NCBI RefSeq assembly: GCF_028640845.1
Contig: NC_080540.1
Span: 98,822,061-98,886,060 of the forward strand
Reading direction: 5' to 3'
Source: Ahaetulla prasina
Taxonomy: Eukaryota > Chordata > Lepidosauria > Squamata > Colubridae
DNA length: 64,000 nt
Shown: piece by piece, positions 1 to 11,008 of the stretch
How the letters are laid out: every line of letters starts with the position of its first letter
Numbering within the stretch: the stretch's first letter is position 1
Notes under the pieces: generated by a model
Databases searched by the model: none
Told to the model about the DNA's origin: nothing
Seen by the model: only the letters and a program-made list of their open reading frames with translations
Program-made: the position numbers and the translations under genes

Positions 1-238
1 TCAATTTCAGCCTTCAGATGTGATGCAAAAGAAGAGAAGTTGGTAGTGGAGAAGAGGTGACTTCTCTTTTAACGCTGCTAGTGCGTGCAGAAGGATTTCC
101 ATTGTCATAGTTGCCTCCTTTCAACACAAACTTTACATTCTGCTTCCCCTCTGCATCTTCTTAATATAATTTGTTTTTTGTTTGAAACAAATCAGGTATA
201 AATCCGTTTTCCTCACCAAGTCCAAAGGAATATTGTCC
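1..238. other. No recognisable feature
   Basis: AT-rich sequence with no repeat family, exon or RNA gene that I can recognise. It ends where a probable LTR begins. Confidence 0.5.
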
Positions 239-810
239 TGTTATGAGGGGACATGGTGTTGTGGTCCGTCAGCAGCCTACGGAGCTGGCAACGGAGTTGG
301 ACAGCGATGAGGCTGAGGTGAGGCCAGGGCCATCGGGAAGTGAGGTGAGGACTCCAGAGCCTTCAGAGACTGATAGTAGTGAGGCAGAGGAACAGGAGGA
401 GCCTGTTCCTAATGCACGCATGAGAAGAGCTGCCAGAAGGCAAGAGCAGCTGAAGCAAAAAGGACATCTCGGGCCAAGAGATGATTGGCCCCTCCCATAA
501 GGCTTAAAACAGACCAGTACTGGCGTTTGAGCTTTGCCAGAAAACAACGTTGTAGCTGCATCTTCTGCTCCGTCTTCTGCTTCGTCTACATCTTTGTTTT
601 TGTGGCTTCTGGACGTTTGCCAGGAAGGGCCTTTGGCAGTGCCTAACTGGACCAAGATTTGCAAGATAACTGAGGAATTTGTGTTGGGAGGCATTTGTTT
701 TACTTTGAATTGAACAACGCTGGGAATGAAGTAATTCCCAGCTGTTCGAATAAAGTTTGTTTTTCCACGGACTAAGTTTATTACTACCTACTTGGGTCTG
801 GGTCACAACA
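239..810 (+). mobile_element. Probable solo LTR (Gypsy-like)
   Basis: The block opens with TGTTATGAGG and closes with GGTCACAACA, so it has the TG...CA ends of an LTR. An AATAAA signal followed by a T-rich run lies at about 749-765, as expected of an R/U5 region. No primer-binding site or internal retroelement coding sequence follows, which suggests a solo LTR. The flanking 5-mers (tgtcc and catgg) do not match, so either the borders or the insertion history are uncertain. An acidic 85-codon open frame at 243-500 lies inside the block and is probably incidental. Confidence 0.45.
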
Positions 811-1303
811 CATGGAGAACAACATGCCATGAAATGAATGGATGAGATCTTGCTCAGCCAAAACAGATACTACACCTGGGACTTGGATTCAAGATGCCAG
901 AGTGAACTGATAAAGAGGAGGAGACATCAGGGGACCACCAATGAAGCTATGGATTGTAAAAGGAGTAGCTCCAAGGTTGTTTTCAATTTGCTCCTAAGCC
1001 AGAGTATGGGTTCTCCTGGAGTTCAAGCCAAAAGGGCCATGGAAGATGATGATCATGAGGGAATAAGGTGGGTAATACCTGGACCAGCAACTGGTTCTTG
1101 ATTGGGTCATCCTCAGCATCATTGATAAAGCATCATAATTTGTGTCCACAGAAAAACATTTATTTGGAGAAGAGATAGACAGCACTTCAACTCCAGAAGA
1201 CCTAAAGAAAAATGTAAGCTGGATTTATGGCAGGCTGAGGATAAGGTGAAGATAGCATAATGTATCCCTGTCCTTTATACATTGTTAGAAAGGCATTTTT
1301 ATG
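811..1303. other. No recognisable feature
   Basis: Spacer between the probable LTR and the target duplication of the large hAT element. I see no exon or named repeat. Confidence 0.4.
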
Positions 1304-1742
1304 GCTTAAAGCAGGGGTGTCCAAACTTTTTTGAGTGAGGGCCAAATACAGAAAAATAAGCAAAGGCCCGGGCCACGGGGGGGGGGGGGGGAATGGGCGT
1401 GGCTTATTTTGGGGTGTGGCTTGGTGGTCATGTGACTGGTGGGCGTGGCTAACTGCTCATGTGACTGAGTGGATGTGGCTATGGGCATAGAAACTACTCA
1501 GAGGGCTAAAAAAAGTAATTTTTGACCAGTCCTCACACTTATGACCATCCTCACATTTATGCCCATTGCAGCATTTTTAACAACCATATCACTCATTTCA
1601 CAACTGCTTCACAACTGGACAACAAACAGTATATAAGCCTAGTAAATTCATGTGTGGCCCAGGCCACACACAAGAGGTAACATATTGACACATGATTACT
1701 GTGTGTATTTCTAACTCGCCTATAATGTGAAGAACATTGCTC

Positions 1743-3530
1743 TCAGTGGGAGCAGTGATGCTGTCCTTTGGATTGAAGGATGGCTGGGATGTCAGGAGAA
1801 AGTTTGGTGGTTGAGACACGAAGGACTTCACAGAGATGGCTATCAGTCATTCTGGATCTCAGTCTGCTTTTGTTCTGATTTAACAGAGAAAATGTTTGTT
1901 CACATATGTATGTTGAGCCGAACAGGCTCATCATTCTTTTTGCATGGCGTCTCATCAGAGGAAACTTGGCATGATCCAAATTCTGATAGAAGTCAGGAGG
2001 AGAGAAGCTGATGTTGACTCTTCAGAGAATCATCACATTGCATTTCAATCAGTTCTAACTGCAGACTCTCCTCCACTTCTTCTGCATCCACCAGGAAGGG
2101 GTCGAGAACAGCTTGATTTGTTTTCAATGACAGAAAAATCTTGAAAACGCTGGTTGAATTCTGTCACGAGAGATGTAATTATAGAAACATATTTCTCCTT
2201 TTAGCAGAAAGGTCTGCCTTTGGAAAAGCAGACTTGATTTCAGACAGCGAGGGAAGTGTACAGCATTAAAGCTTCAGAGTTGTGTCTCAAACAGGCGGAG
2301 CTTTACACAGAAGGCTTTCATGTGCGCATACAGGTGTGATACCAGCTGTTCTTTGCCTTGTAGGTTCTTGTTCAGTGTATTCAGATGATGAGTAAGATCA
2401 ACTAAAAATGCCAGGTCTGCCAGCCACAGAGGGTCACTCAGTTCATGAAGAGGTCGGTCCTTCTCTTTCAAAAAATTGTCGATTTCTGATCTCAGCGAAT
2501 AAAACCGCTGCAGAACAGAGCCACGGCTGAGCCAGCGCACATCAGAGTGGTAGAGTACATCCCCGTATTCAGCATCCATGTCAGATAAGGAAGCATGAAA
2601 TTCCTGTGGTACAGTCCTCTAGCTCGAATTATGTTGACAGTTTTTACAACAGTGTTCATCACATCGCCCAGCTGCACAGTCTTGGCACACAGTGCTTCTT
2701 GGTGGATTATACAGTGCATCCTAACAGCCTCACCTCCGCTCTCTTTTACCTTGACGCACACCATGGATGCCATTCCTTTGCGCTCACCCGTCATGGCCGG
2801 AGCTCCATCCGTTGTTACTCCACAGAGCTTGTCCCATTTAAGCCCCATCTTTTCAACTGCCTCTGACACAGCGTCAAAATATTTCCACCTGTCGTTGTGC
2901 CTTTTAGGCTCATCATATCAAGCAGCTCCTCCGTACAGCAAAATTATCATCGACTCCCCAAAAAAATTAAAAGCTGTGCGGTGTCTGTGGCGTCTGTGCT
3001 CTCATCGCATGCTATCGAGTAAAAATCAAAAGCACAAGCTTTCTCTCTCAGCTGAAGTTTCAGGTTAGCTGACAAGTCCTCGATTCTCCGCACCACTGTA
3101 TTTCTGGATAAGGTCACGTTGTTGAAATCCTGCACTTTTTCCGGGCACATTACTTCTGTGACTTTGATGAGGCACTGCTTTATGAAATCACCGTCTGAGA
3201 ACGGTTTGCCATGCTGGGCAATAAGTTTTGCGACTTCATAGCTTGCTGCTGTGGCGTTTCCTGTATTTTGTTAGCACGAAATAAAAACTGTTGTTGAGCT
3301 TGCAGGCTAGCTGCCATTTGCTTGAATTTCTGTGCTCGTTTGGCACCTGTGTACGATGCGTAGCTCTGATGCTTGGTCTCATAGTGCCGATGGACATTAT
3401 ACTCTTTCATCACGGCAACATCTTCATTGCAAATCAAACAGACACACTTTCCGTTGATTTCTTTAAAGAAATATTCATTTTCCCACCGTGTTTGAAATCT
3501 TCTACACTCACTTGCTATCTTGCGTTTCTT
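1743..3530 (-). pseudogene. Broken hAT transposase (ZBED/GTF2IRD2-like family)
   Basis: Reading the minus strand from about 3530 leftwards gives the successive parts of a hAT transposase. A BED-type zinc-finger start has C-x2-C (VCLICNED) and a later H-x4-H (HRHYETKH). A central catalytic region contains YSIACDESTD and VTTDGAPAM, followed by HCIIHQEALC and SDVRWLSRGSVL. The C-terminal dimerisation segment (1743-1979) contains CEQTFSLLNQNKSRLRSR. These parts fall in different frames (3180-3437, 2947-3150, 2492-2869, 2274-2579, 1743-1979), so several frameshifts and stops separate them, for example near 3270, 2950 and 2560. No complete protein can be made. The family moves DNA by cut and paste and leaves 8-bp duplications, as seen around this element. 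Confidence 0.85.
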
Positions 3531-3695
3531 GGTGCTGCCATTTCTGGTGACTCGTGGTAAATAGACTATATCAGAGGCCTGAAAACCTGGGACATTACAA
3601 TACAGATGGATACAGTCAGTCTACTAAAAAGCAACAATATGTGGATATCATCTTCAATTAAGGGGGGAAAATGTTTCATATTCATTCATCTTGGC

Positions 3696-3827
3696 CAGGG
3701 TGTCCAAACTTGGTCCCTTAAGACTTGTGGACTTCAACTCCCAGAGTCCTCAGCCAGCAAAGCTGGCTGAGGAACTCTGGGAACTGAAGTCCACAAGTCT
3801 CAAAGAGACCAAGTTTGGACACCCCTG
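3696..3827. repeat. Palindromic hAT MITE nested in the hAT element
   Basis: About 130 bp that is nearly self-complementary around a central TCAGCCAGC/GCTGGCTGA core. The ends read CAGGGTGTCCAAAC and GTTTGGACACCCCTG, the same terminal repeat as the host hAT element. The flanking octamers (atcttggc, ttctagac) agree at only 5 of 8 positions, so the target duplication is degraded. Confidence 0.75.
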
Positions 3828-4129
3828 TTCTAGACTCTCGATCATCCCTGTTGCTTCTCTCCAAATGTATCTAAATTGGTCTCAATCCATATTTGTGGTA
3901 CTCAAAATTGGACCCTGTACTGAAAGTAAAGAATGATTAATGCAGAAAAAAGACCTATTTCTGATAATGCAAGATAAAATACATTTGCATTATTTATATC
4001 GCAGCCATTATTTATTGAATTTATATGCCTTCCATCTCTGTGATAATGCAACTCTGGGCATCATGTTATATGGCTGAGTCACATTCAGTTTGTAGTAACA
4101 TAACAACATGCAATTCAATTTTCTTGATG

Positions 4130-4270
4130 AGTACCATTGATAGCTGGGGAATTCTGGGAGCTGAAGTCCACCTACTTTAAAGTTACCGAGTTTGTGTGTC
4201 CAATCACACCTGGCCAATAAAGAATTCAATTCAATTCAATTCAATTCTATTCTATTCTATTCTAATTCTA
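4130..4270 (+). repeat. MITE half plus Rex1-like LINE 3' end with ATTCA/ATTCT pentamers
   Basis: Bases 4138-4180 match one arm of the palindromic hAT MITE (GGGGAATTCTGGGAGCTGAA). They run into GTGTCCAATCACACCTGGCC, the 3' end of the Rex1-like LINE seen elsewhere in the window. About fifteen ATTCA/ATTCT pentamers follow at 4206-4268. Confidence 0.6.
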
Positions 4271-4499
4271 TTTGTTTTTAATATCCCCCAAAATACTTCA
4301 TTCTGTAGGAGGGTGGGTGGGTGGGTGCTGACTTTATACAGAATCTGTATAAAGGGGGGAAAAAACCCAATACCTCTGAGCATCTGTCGAGTAACCTCAT
4401 GGACTCCCAGGGTATGAGCTTCACTCTTGGGGTCTGGTGTTCTCCCCAGGAATTTCCACCCAGAAGCATCCAAAAGAAAGAAGTTTATCCAAAAATTAA

Positions 4500-5540
4500 G
4501 ATACCCCCTCGGGGGTGTCCCCTAGTCCGGCTATTCCTTTTCAAGATAATTGCAATTCTCCCATCGAGGCCCACCTGGATACTTTTGTTTTTCTCTCCAG
4601 ACCGGGAGAAGGAAGAGGTACAGGAGAGGGATGCTTATGGCTCCTGCAGGGATCAGCCCATGGAGGATTTGGGGTGAAAGGGGGTGGCTGCAGGCCCCCC
4701 CGCCGAGTGGTTTGTCTTGGCAAGAGGCGGCGGCGGCGGCGGCGGCTCCAGTATCGGAGGGTAGCCATAGAAACCGGCACAGCGCCATAGCAAACTGGAT
4801 CCTTCCTTCCCCCGGGACACAAGGAGGGAGGAGGCAAGACTGGCCGGATCCGCTCCGCCCGTCGGTCAAGCTGCGTCAAGGGCTGCAGCGGTAGCCGCGG
4901 GTGCGGTAAAAGCAAGAGGAGGAGGAAGAAGAGGAAGCGCCGGGGAAGGGAGGCAGAGCCCGCAGTCTCCGGGCCGGAGGAGTCGGGCCTTGGTTGCTGC
5001 CAGAGGAGAGCAGGGGCGGCACGGGCAACAGAGCAGCAAGGCGGCGAGCAGCCCCCAGGCTGGCGATTCGAGCCCTGCAGATTGGAAGAAGCGCGGGGAA
5101 AAGAGGTTTCTTTGAAACTGGAGAAAACCCGGAAGATACTCGGCGGATCCTTCCCCGGCAGACTCCTGGTTCCCGCTTCTGCAGAAGCCAGAAAATCCGC
5201 CTTGCCCAGGTTTTCAAACCCTGGAAAGACTTTGGCTCGGATTTGGGTTTTGCATTTCTTATTCCTGAGATTTCTTCTTGCGCCGCCTAGCAGTCCGCTC
5301 ATTTCCCACCCACCCTTAGAAATGGAGCGCGCTCCCTTTTTCCCCTGTCTAGACGGCAGGCGCTGTTAACCCTCCGAGCTTTTAACTCGGGATTTGCGCG
5401 GAATTTACTTCAGTGCAACCAAGGCGCGTGGATTGATGTGTTCAGTTCGTGCAACACGCCCAGCAGGATTTTTCCCCCCGAATTGCATATTGGTTTGATC
5501 AATGCATTCCTTTGATTTAAAATTCCACCCAAGCCTCCAA
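4500..5540. other. CpG-island-like GC-rich block inside the hAT element
   Basis: A GC- and CpG-rich stretch with a CGG trinucleotide run at 4728-4745. It looks like a vertebrate promoter or 5'UTR rather than transposon filler. It lies upstream of the broken transposase in the transposase direction, so it could be that gene's promoter or a captured host fragment. A 253-codon minus-strand open frame (4541-5302) is low-complexity and resembles no protein I know. I see no splice-bounded exon. Confidence 0.5.
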
Positions 5541-5594
5541 TTTTACACCGGATTAAAAGACTGTCGGGTCTCTCCTTTTGGTGACGCTGCTTCG

Positions 5595-5900
5595 CTTGCT
5601 GCCTCTTCGCGCTTGCTGCCGCCTCCCCCCTCGCCGTTATTCCCACCCGAGGAAGGCGAGACAGAGCTGCTGGGCGGGCACGCCAGCAGCCTCTTTCGCG
5701 CTTGCTGCCGCCTCCCCCCCCCTCCCTTCGTTATTCCCACCCGAGGAAGGCGAGGACAGAACCCCTCCTCACCTGTTTCTCGATGGCGGCCCGAGGAAGG
5801 TGAGGGTAGAACTGCTGGGGGCAGGCACAGCCAGCAGCCTCTTTCCCGCTCGCCGCCTCCTCTGCCCCCTCCCTTCATTATTCCCCGCCCATGGGGAGGA
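5595..5900. repeat. GC-rich subterminal tandem repeats of the hAT element
   Basis: Three diverged copies of a unit of roughly 100-120 bp, each containing GCTTGCTGCCGCCTC or a variant, then ATTCCCACCCGAGGAAGG and a CCAGCAGCCTCTTTC motif. They lie close to the right terminal repeat and resemble subterminal repeats of hAT elements. Confidence 0.6.
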
Positions 5901-6659
5901 GCCGCGAGCCTCGCAGCGCGAAAAGGGCCATTTTAAATTATACTTCCAGAATTTGCTGCGGGCCAAAAAAAACTAACCCGCGGGCCGCAGTTGGCCCGCG
6001 GGCCGTAGTTTGGACACCCCTGGCTTAAAGGGATATAAGACTCCAAGGATCAAGAGTCTTGAAAGAGTCACTTTTATTATCAGCCTTTTAAACCCTACAA
6101 TTTGGGACATGACTATCAGAAAGACTGTCTTTCCTTTTATGATTGCATTTATCCACCCACCCTAAAAATTATTTTATTAGGTTCCTTTGAATTGTTTTTG
6201 TGACAACAACAACAACAAAAAATCCCCTCAAGCTACCTGTTTGAACTTGGATATAATTTAAAGCTATGACTGGAGTAGCCATTCATTCCACTCAATCCAA
6301 AAGTTTAAAAGTTACAGTTTTGCCCACATGCTGTCAAGGGAAGCATGAACAGGATCTGGTCTGGCATTGAAGAGGCAGCCCAGAGATGTCCATAGGGGAG
6401 GTTAAAAAAAAAAGTTCTGCCAATGTAATGGAAGCCCTGATCTGCTTTTATCTCTGTTGCACATTAAAAAGGGGACGGGGTGGGAGAAGAACTTCAGCTG
6501 TGCTGATATGGATGCCACTGTGACCCTTTTGACATCTCAACAATGAGCCTGCGACAAACCCTGAAGCTGTGTTTGAAGTATCAAATTAGGCCTTAAATCC
6601 AATCCAGGAACTGGTATTTAATTTCTGTTGTAAAAAACAGCCTGACTTCTAGATCAGAC

Positions 6660-6861
6660 CAGAAGTGAAATTCAGCAGGTTCTGACAGGTTCTGGAGAAA
6701 CGGTAGTGGAAATTTTGAGTAGTTCAGAGAACCAGCAAACACCACCTATGGCTGGCCCCAGAGTGTGGTGGGAATGGAGAGTCTGCAATATCCTTCCTCT
6801 GCCACACCCACCAAGCCACGCCCATAGAACCAGTAGTAAAAAAAATTGAATTTCACCACTG
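6660..6861 (-). repeat. hAT MITE, 'GGTTCTGG' family
   Basis: Ends are CAGAAGTGAAATTCAG and GAATTTCACCACTG, with a perfect 8-bp target duplication GATCAGAC at 6652-6659 and 6862-6869. The interior carries the family marks GCAGGTTCTGACAGGTTCTG, GAAATTTTGAGTAGTTC and CCAAGCCACGCCCA. The family recurs at 12238, 12822 and 27176, and in related forms at 11009 and 14301. Confidence 0.85.
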
Positions 6862-6869
6862 GATCAGAC

Positions 6870-8515
6870 TATTTGAAAGACTGCAATTTTTCCCCACATG
6901 AATAGGCTTGCTTTTAGGACTTGGATGAAAAAACTTTCTTTTGTCCTATTATCAGCAAAACCATGCATGATGAGAATATTTTGAGTATCAGTTCCCAAGC
7001 TGCCCCATTATTTTTTTCCGTCCAGCCAGCACAGACACTTTTGATTGGCCACATTTTTGGCATCTGAACTAGCCTACTGCTAAAGTAGCCTTTAATCTAG
7101 TCGATGCTATTAATGCTTTTTGACTGCTGGGGTTTTTATATGACAGATTGGGAAGCTTTGTAGATAATTTTGCTCTGTGTATATTTCTCCAATTTACTTC
7201 AATAAATCCTTCTAGAAATATAACAGAGTCTGATGTTTCTTTCTTTCTTTTTTTCTTTTTTTCTTTTTCTTTTCTTTTTTTTTTTGCTGAAGTGAGTGTG
7301 TGGTTTGATGTATTTTGCTAAAATTCCTTGCAATAGGTGTTGTTTTGGGGATATTTTTTTTTGCTTCCTCTAATCGTTTCAAAAAGAAATCAACAAGGTT
7401 TTTTGTAAACATGCAAACAGTTAGTTTCTATCACAGAAGAATGTGCTAATAGCATTTACATTTTAATTGGCATATTTTTAGTCTACGAAAATCAGTATCA
7501 TTTTTGTCAGTTGAAGCCGATGGTCCATGTGATAACATTTATTGCAATTAGCAACAGAAATTTTGAAAATTGTGGTCATGTCAAGGATGACCTGTACTTC
7601 TTCCCCTCCGAAACCTCAAGATAGAATTGCATCACTCATGGTGGATGGTTGGAAAATCCTCACATGAATATTCATGCATAAACTGATATGTTGTACAGTC
7701 ACACGGCTACCCAGCCACCTGTCTGTCTGAGCACACACAAACACACGTGCATGCACACACACTCATTCTCTTGACCTAGCGGAATGAGGAAGAATCCTCC
7801 TTCCTCTTCCTCCAGGACATTTAATTTCTGACCACACTTCCGTAATACTGTTAGAGGGCAAACAGAGTTTCTGAGATGGAGAAATGTTTTCCTCCTTCTT
7901 CTCAACCACGTTGTGCAAGTATACCTGTGCAATTAATGGATTCCCTGAGAATGAACTGCTCTGCTGAGGATTGCTGGACCTTGTGTGCATATTTAAAAGC
8001 AAATGTTACTTTGTGCTATGCCTCAAAGCAACATAAATATTTAGAAATGTATATTGCAAGCACATCTTTCTTTTTGTTTTATGTAGCCATATTCTAGCTT
8101 GCCCAAGAGATATTGCAAAATCAAAATATTTTCCTAATCAGTATGTAACACTGTTGACTAAACAGAGAGAACTACTGTTATAAAATTCCCAAATTACACT
8201 TGCATTTGCATTTTTCTGGCTCTTGTGAAACTGATCATCAGATACTGGGGAAATTTAATTAGATATGGCAAGATGTTTGGTTCATGTTTTCTATGAAAGC
8301 CAGTTTTAAAGCTCAAAGATTTAAATACCACTTAGTGAATATCCTATGAAAATGTTACATATTTGTTCAGACCAGGGATAACTCTTGCAATGGGGTATAT
8401 TTATTTCCCACCACTGTTTTAAGACACAATATTTCTTAGGGCATATCTCAAGGGTGAAATCTACTTATCTTCCTTAGTGACTTGGACGTCCACATGCCAT
8501 GCGTAAAAAACACAT
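6870..8515. other. No gene; pyrimidine-rich and CA-rich simple sequence only
   Basis: A polypyrimidine tract of TTTC and T runs lies at about 7232-7286, and a short CA-rich run at 7733-7765. The rest is AT-rich and contains no exon or repeat family that I can identify. Confidence 0.5.
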
Positions 8516-8518
8516 TAC

Positions 8519-10475
8519 TTCTCCCTCCTTCAACAGGGAGAGCGGGATGACCCGTTGCAGGGACGTGCTGAGGAGTTTAGTGGTTATCTATACGACAAAA
8601 TCGTTCAGCTTCGGGACGGTCTGGACCAAAATTGGGTAGATCCGGGTGGGATGTCTGAGAGCCGTCTTGTGGAGATTGTTTGGGATGAGTTTGACCCTGT
8701 GGCTCCCGAGGACATGGACAGGTTACTGGGTAGGTTGAATGCCACCACATGTTTACTGGACCCGTGTCCCTCCTGGTTGGTGCTGGCCGCACAGGATGTG
8801 ACACGAGGCTGGCTCCAGGGGCTTACAAATGCTTCTTTGCTGGAGGGGGTCTTTCCGGCCGCCTTGAAAGAGGCGGTGGTGAGGCCTCTCCTCAAGAAGC
8901 CTTCCCTGGACCCAGCTGTGTTAGGTAATTATCGTCCGGTCTCCAACCTTCGCTTCGCGGCGAAGGTTGTAGAGAGAGTGGTGGCATGTCAGCTACCCCG
9001 GTACCTGGAGGAAACCATCTATCTAGACCCGTTCCAGTCCGGTTTCCGGCCCGGTTACAGCACTGAGACGGCTTTGGTCGCGTTGGTGGATGATCTCTGG
9101 AGGGCCAGGGATAGGGGTTATTCCTCTGCCTTGGTCCTATTAGACCTCTCAGCGGCTTTTGATACCATCGACCATGGTATCCTGCTGCACCGATTGGAGG
9201 GATTGGGAGTGGGAGGCACCGTTTATTGGTGGTTCTCCTCCTATCTCTCCGATCGGTCACAGACGGTGTTGATGGGGGGGCAGAGGTCGGCCCCGAGATG
9301 CCTCACTTGTGGGGTGCCTCAGGGGTCGATTCTCTCGCCCCTCTTGTTCAACATCTATATGAAGCCGCTGGGGGAGATCATCAGTGGTTTCGGTGTGAGG
9401 TACCAGCTGTACGCTGACAACACTCAGCTGTACTTTTCCACACCGGACCACCCCAGCGAAGCTATCGAGGTGTTGTCCCGGTGTCTGGAAGCCGTACGGG
9501 TCTGGATGGGGAGAAACAGGCTCAAGCTCAATCCCTCCAAGACGGAGTGGCTGTGGATGCCGGCATCCCGGTACAGTCAGCTGCAGCCTCGGCTGACTGT
9601 TGGGGGCGAGTCATTGGCCCCAATGGAGAGGGTACGCAACTTGGGTGTTCTCCTGGATGGACGGCTGTCTTTCGAAGACCATTTGACGGCCGTCTCCAGG
9701 AGAGCTTTTCACCAGGTTCGCCTGGTTCGCCAGTTGCGTCCCTTTCTAGACCGGGATGCCTTATGCACAGTCACTCATGCTCTCGTGACATCTCGTCTGG
9801 ACTACTGCAATGCTCTCTACATGGGGCTCCCCTTGAGGAGCACCTGGAGACTCCAGGTAGTTCAGAATGCGGCTGCGCGGGTGATAGAGGGAGCCCCTCG
9901 TGGCTCCCATGTAACACCTCTCCTGCGCAGACTGCACTGGCTGCCTGTGGTTTTCCGGGTGCGCTTCAAGGTTTTGGTAATGATCTTCAAAGCACTCCAT
10001 GGCATAGGGCCGGGTTACTTACGGGACCGTCTGCTGCCTCCGAATGCCTCCCACCGGCCCGTGCGCTCTCACAGGGAGGGACTCCTCAGGGTGCCGTCGG
10101 CCAGGCAGTGCCGACTGGCGACACCCAGGGGAAGGGCCTTTTCTGTGGGGGCTCCCACCCTCTGGAACGAGCTTCCCCCAGGACTTCGTCAACTTCCTGA
10201 CCTTCGGACCTTCCGCCGTGAGCTTAAGACACATCTATTTATCTGCGCAGGACTGGACTAGATTTTTAAATTTTAAATGTCTAAATTTTAGATTTGGTTT
10301 TAAATCGGGTTTTATTATTTATATGTCTATTTTAAATATTTGGCCTATTTAATAAGTTTTTTAGATTAATGTTTTACTTTGTATATTTATGTGTTTTTAT
10401 ATGGCTGTACACCGCCCTGAGTCCCTAGGGAGATAGGGCGGTATAAAAGTATAAATAAATAAATAAATAAATAAA
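8519..10475 (+). mobile_element. 5'-truncated CR1/L2-group LINE
   Basis: The copy holds the reverse transcriptase and C-terminal region only; the endonuclease domain and 5' end are missing, as is usual for LINE insertions. The 3' end has the stem ACCGCCCTGAGTCCC...GGGCGGTATAAAAG and a run of AAAT tetramers (10451-10475). The 568-codon open frame suggests a fairly recent insertion. Related copies lie at 17343-18510, 41085-41385 and 53610-54280. Confidence 0.9.
8555..10261 (+). pseudogene. LINE reverse transcriptase, open but with YADN in place of YADD
   Basis: A 568-codon open frame, counted from a TTG because the true start is lost by 5' truncation. It runs through the RT fingers (NYRPVSNLRF), the FQSGFRPGYSTETAL block, the first catalytic Asp in LLDLSAAFDTIDH, then [18 protein letters not shown] and the palm motif. 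The palm motif reads YADNTQLY where the family has YADDTQLY, so the second catalytic Asp (codon 289, bases 9419-9421) is Asn. The C-terminus continues with WLPVVFRVRFKVLV and ends in the usual THLFICAGLD region. The protein copies element RNA into DNA at the target nick. Loss of this Asp should abolish polymerase activity even though the frame is open. Confidence 0.9.
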
Positions 10476-10499
10476 TACTTTGTGGTTAAAACCAGGAAG

Positions 10500-10622
10500 T
10501 AATGACACCTGGGTGGCGGATGTCACCAGTGGTTCGGTGATTGGTACCGGATCACCGAACCACCGGCCATGATCGCTACTGGATCATGAGATCCGGTCAG
10601 AGCCAGGAGCATTTCACCCCTG
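10500..10622. repeat. hAT MITE fragment
   Basis: The right end AGCATTTCACCCCTG matches the inverse complement of the left end of the MITE at 11009. An internal near-palindrome (GGTTCGGTGATTGG...CCGGATCACCGAACC) precedes it. The left end is not clear. Confidence 0.5.
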
Positions 10623-10625
10623 GCA

Positions 10626-11000
10626 TATCTGTACTTACTATTCAAACTGCTCCTGTCCTATGCTAATTCTGGTTTGACTCTATACTGGCTTAAGAAAATC
10701 TACACTGTTTTAAGAAAATCATGTCCAGACATAATTTTGAAAACTTTCAAAGTATTCAATCCAGATTGCAGGCTATTACGTCTGTCAATTGCTCTTCCAA
10801 CTTTCTGTTCTATGAAAACAATGACCAATTGCTTTTCTTCATTTGGGAAGCATATGTATACTTGTCTGCCTGTGCAGGTATTTCTTGACGGCCATTTGAA
10901 GCCGCAGTGGAGTTCCTAAAAGCTACTTACAATCTGCTCCTGAAGCTGCAGACACTGCAGCACTCCTGGAGTCGTTCACCCTTATGACTGACAGCAGGGA
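10626..11000. other. No recognisable feature
   Basis: AT-rich spacer between two hAT MITE copies, with no exon or named repeat. Confidence 0.4.
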
Positions 11001-11008
11001 CACTGCAG

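Larger units (their letters stand above)
1312..6022 (-). mobile_element. Full-length hAT (Charlie-like) DNA transposon
   Basis: The element starts CAGGGGTGTCCAAACT and ends with the inverse complement of that 16-mer, so the terminal inverted repeats are intact. It is flanked by a perfect 8-bp target duplication, GCTTAAAG at 1304-1311 and 6023-6030, the hallmark of hAT superfamily insertion. The left part holds a decayed minus-strand transposase. The right part, which is upstream of the transposase in its own direction, holds nested repeats, a GC-rich block and GC-rich subterminal repeats. At 4711 bp it is long for a non-autonomous copy and looks like a dead descendant of an autonomous element. 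Confidence 0.9.

Noticed and set aside
243..500. Acidic 85-codon open frame
   Set aside because: Lies within a probable solo LTR and has no recognisable domain.
4541..5302. 253-codon minus-strand open frame
   Set aside because: Low-complexity translation of GC-rich DNA, overlapping open frames on the other strand, and no recognisable domain. Kept only as a CpG-rich block.
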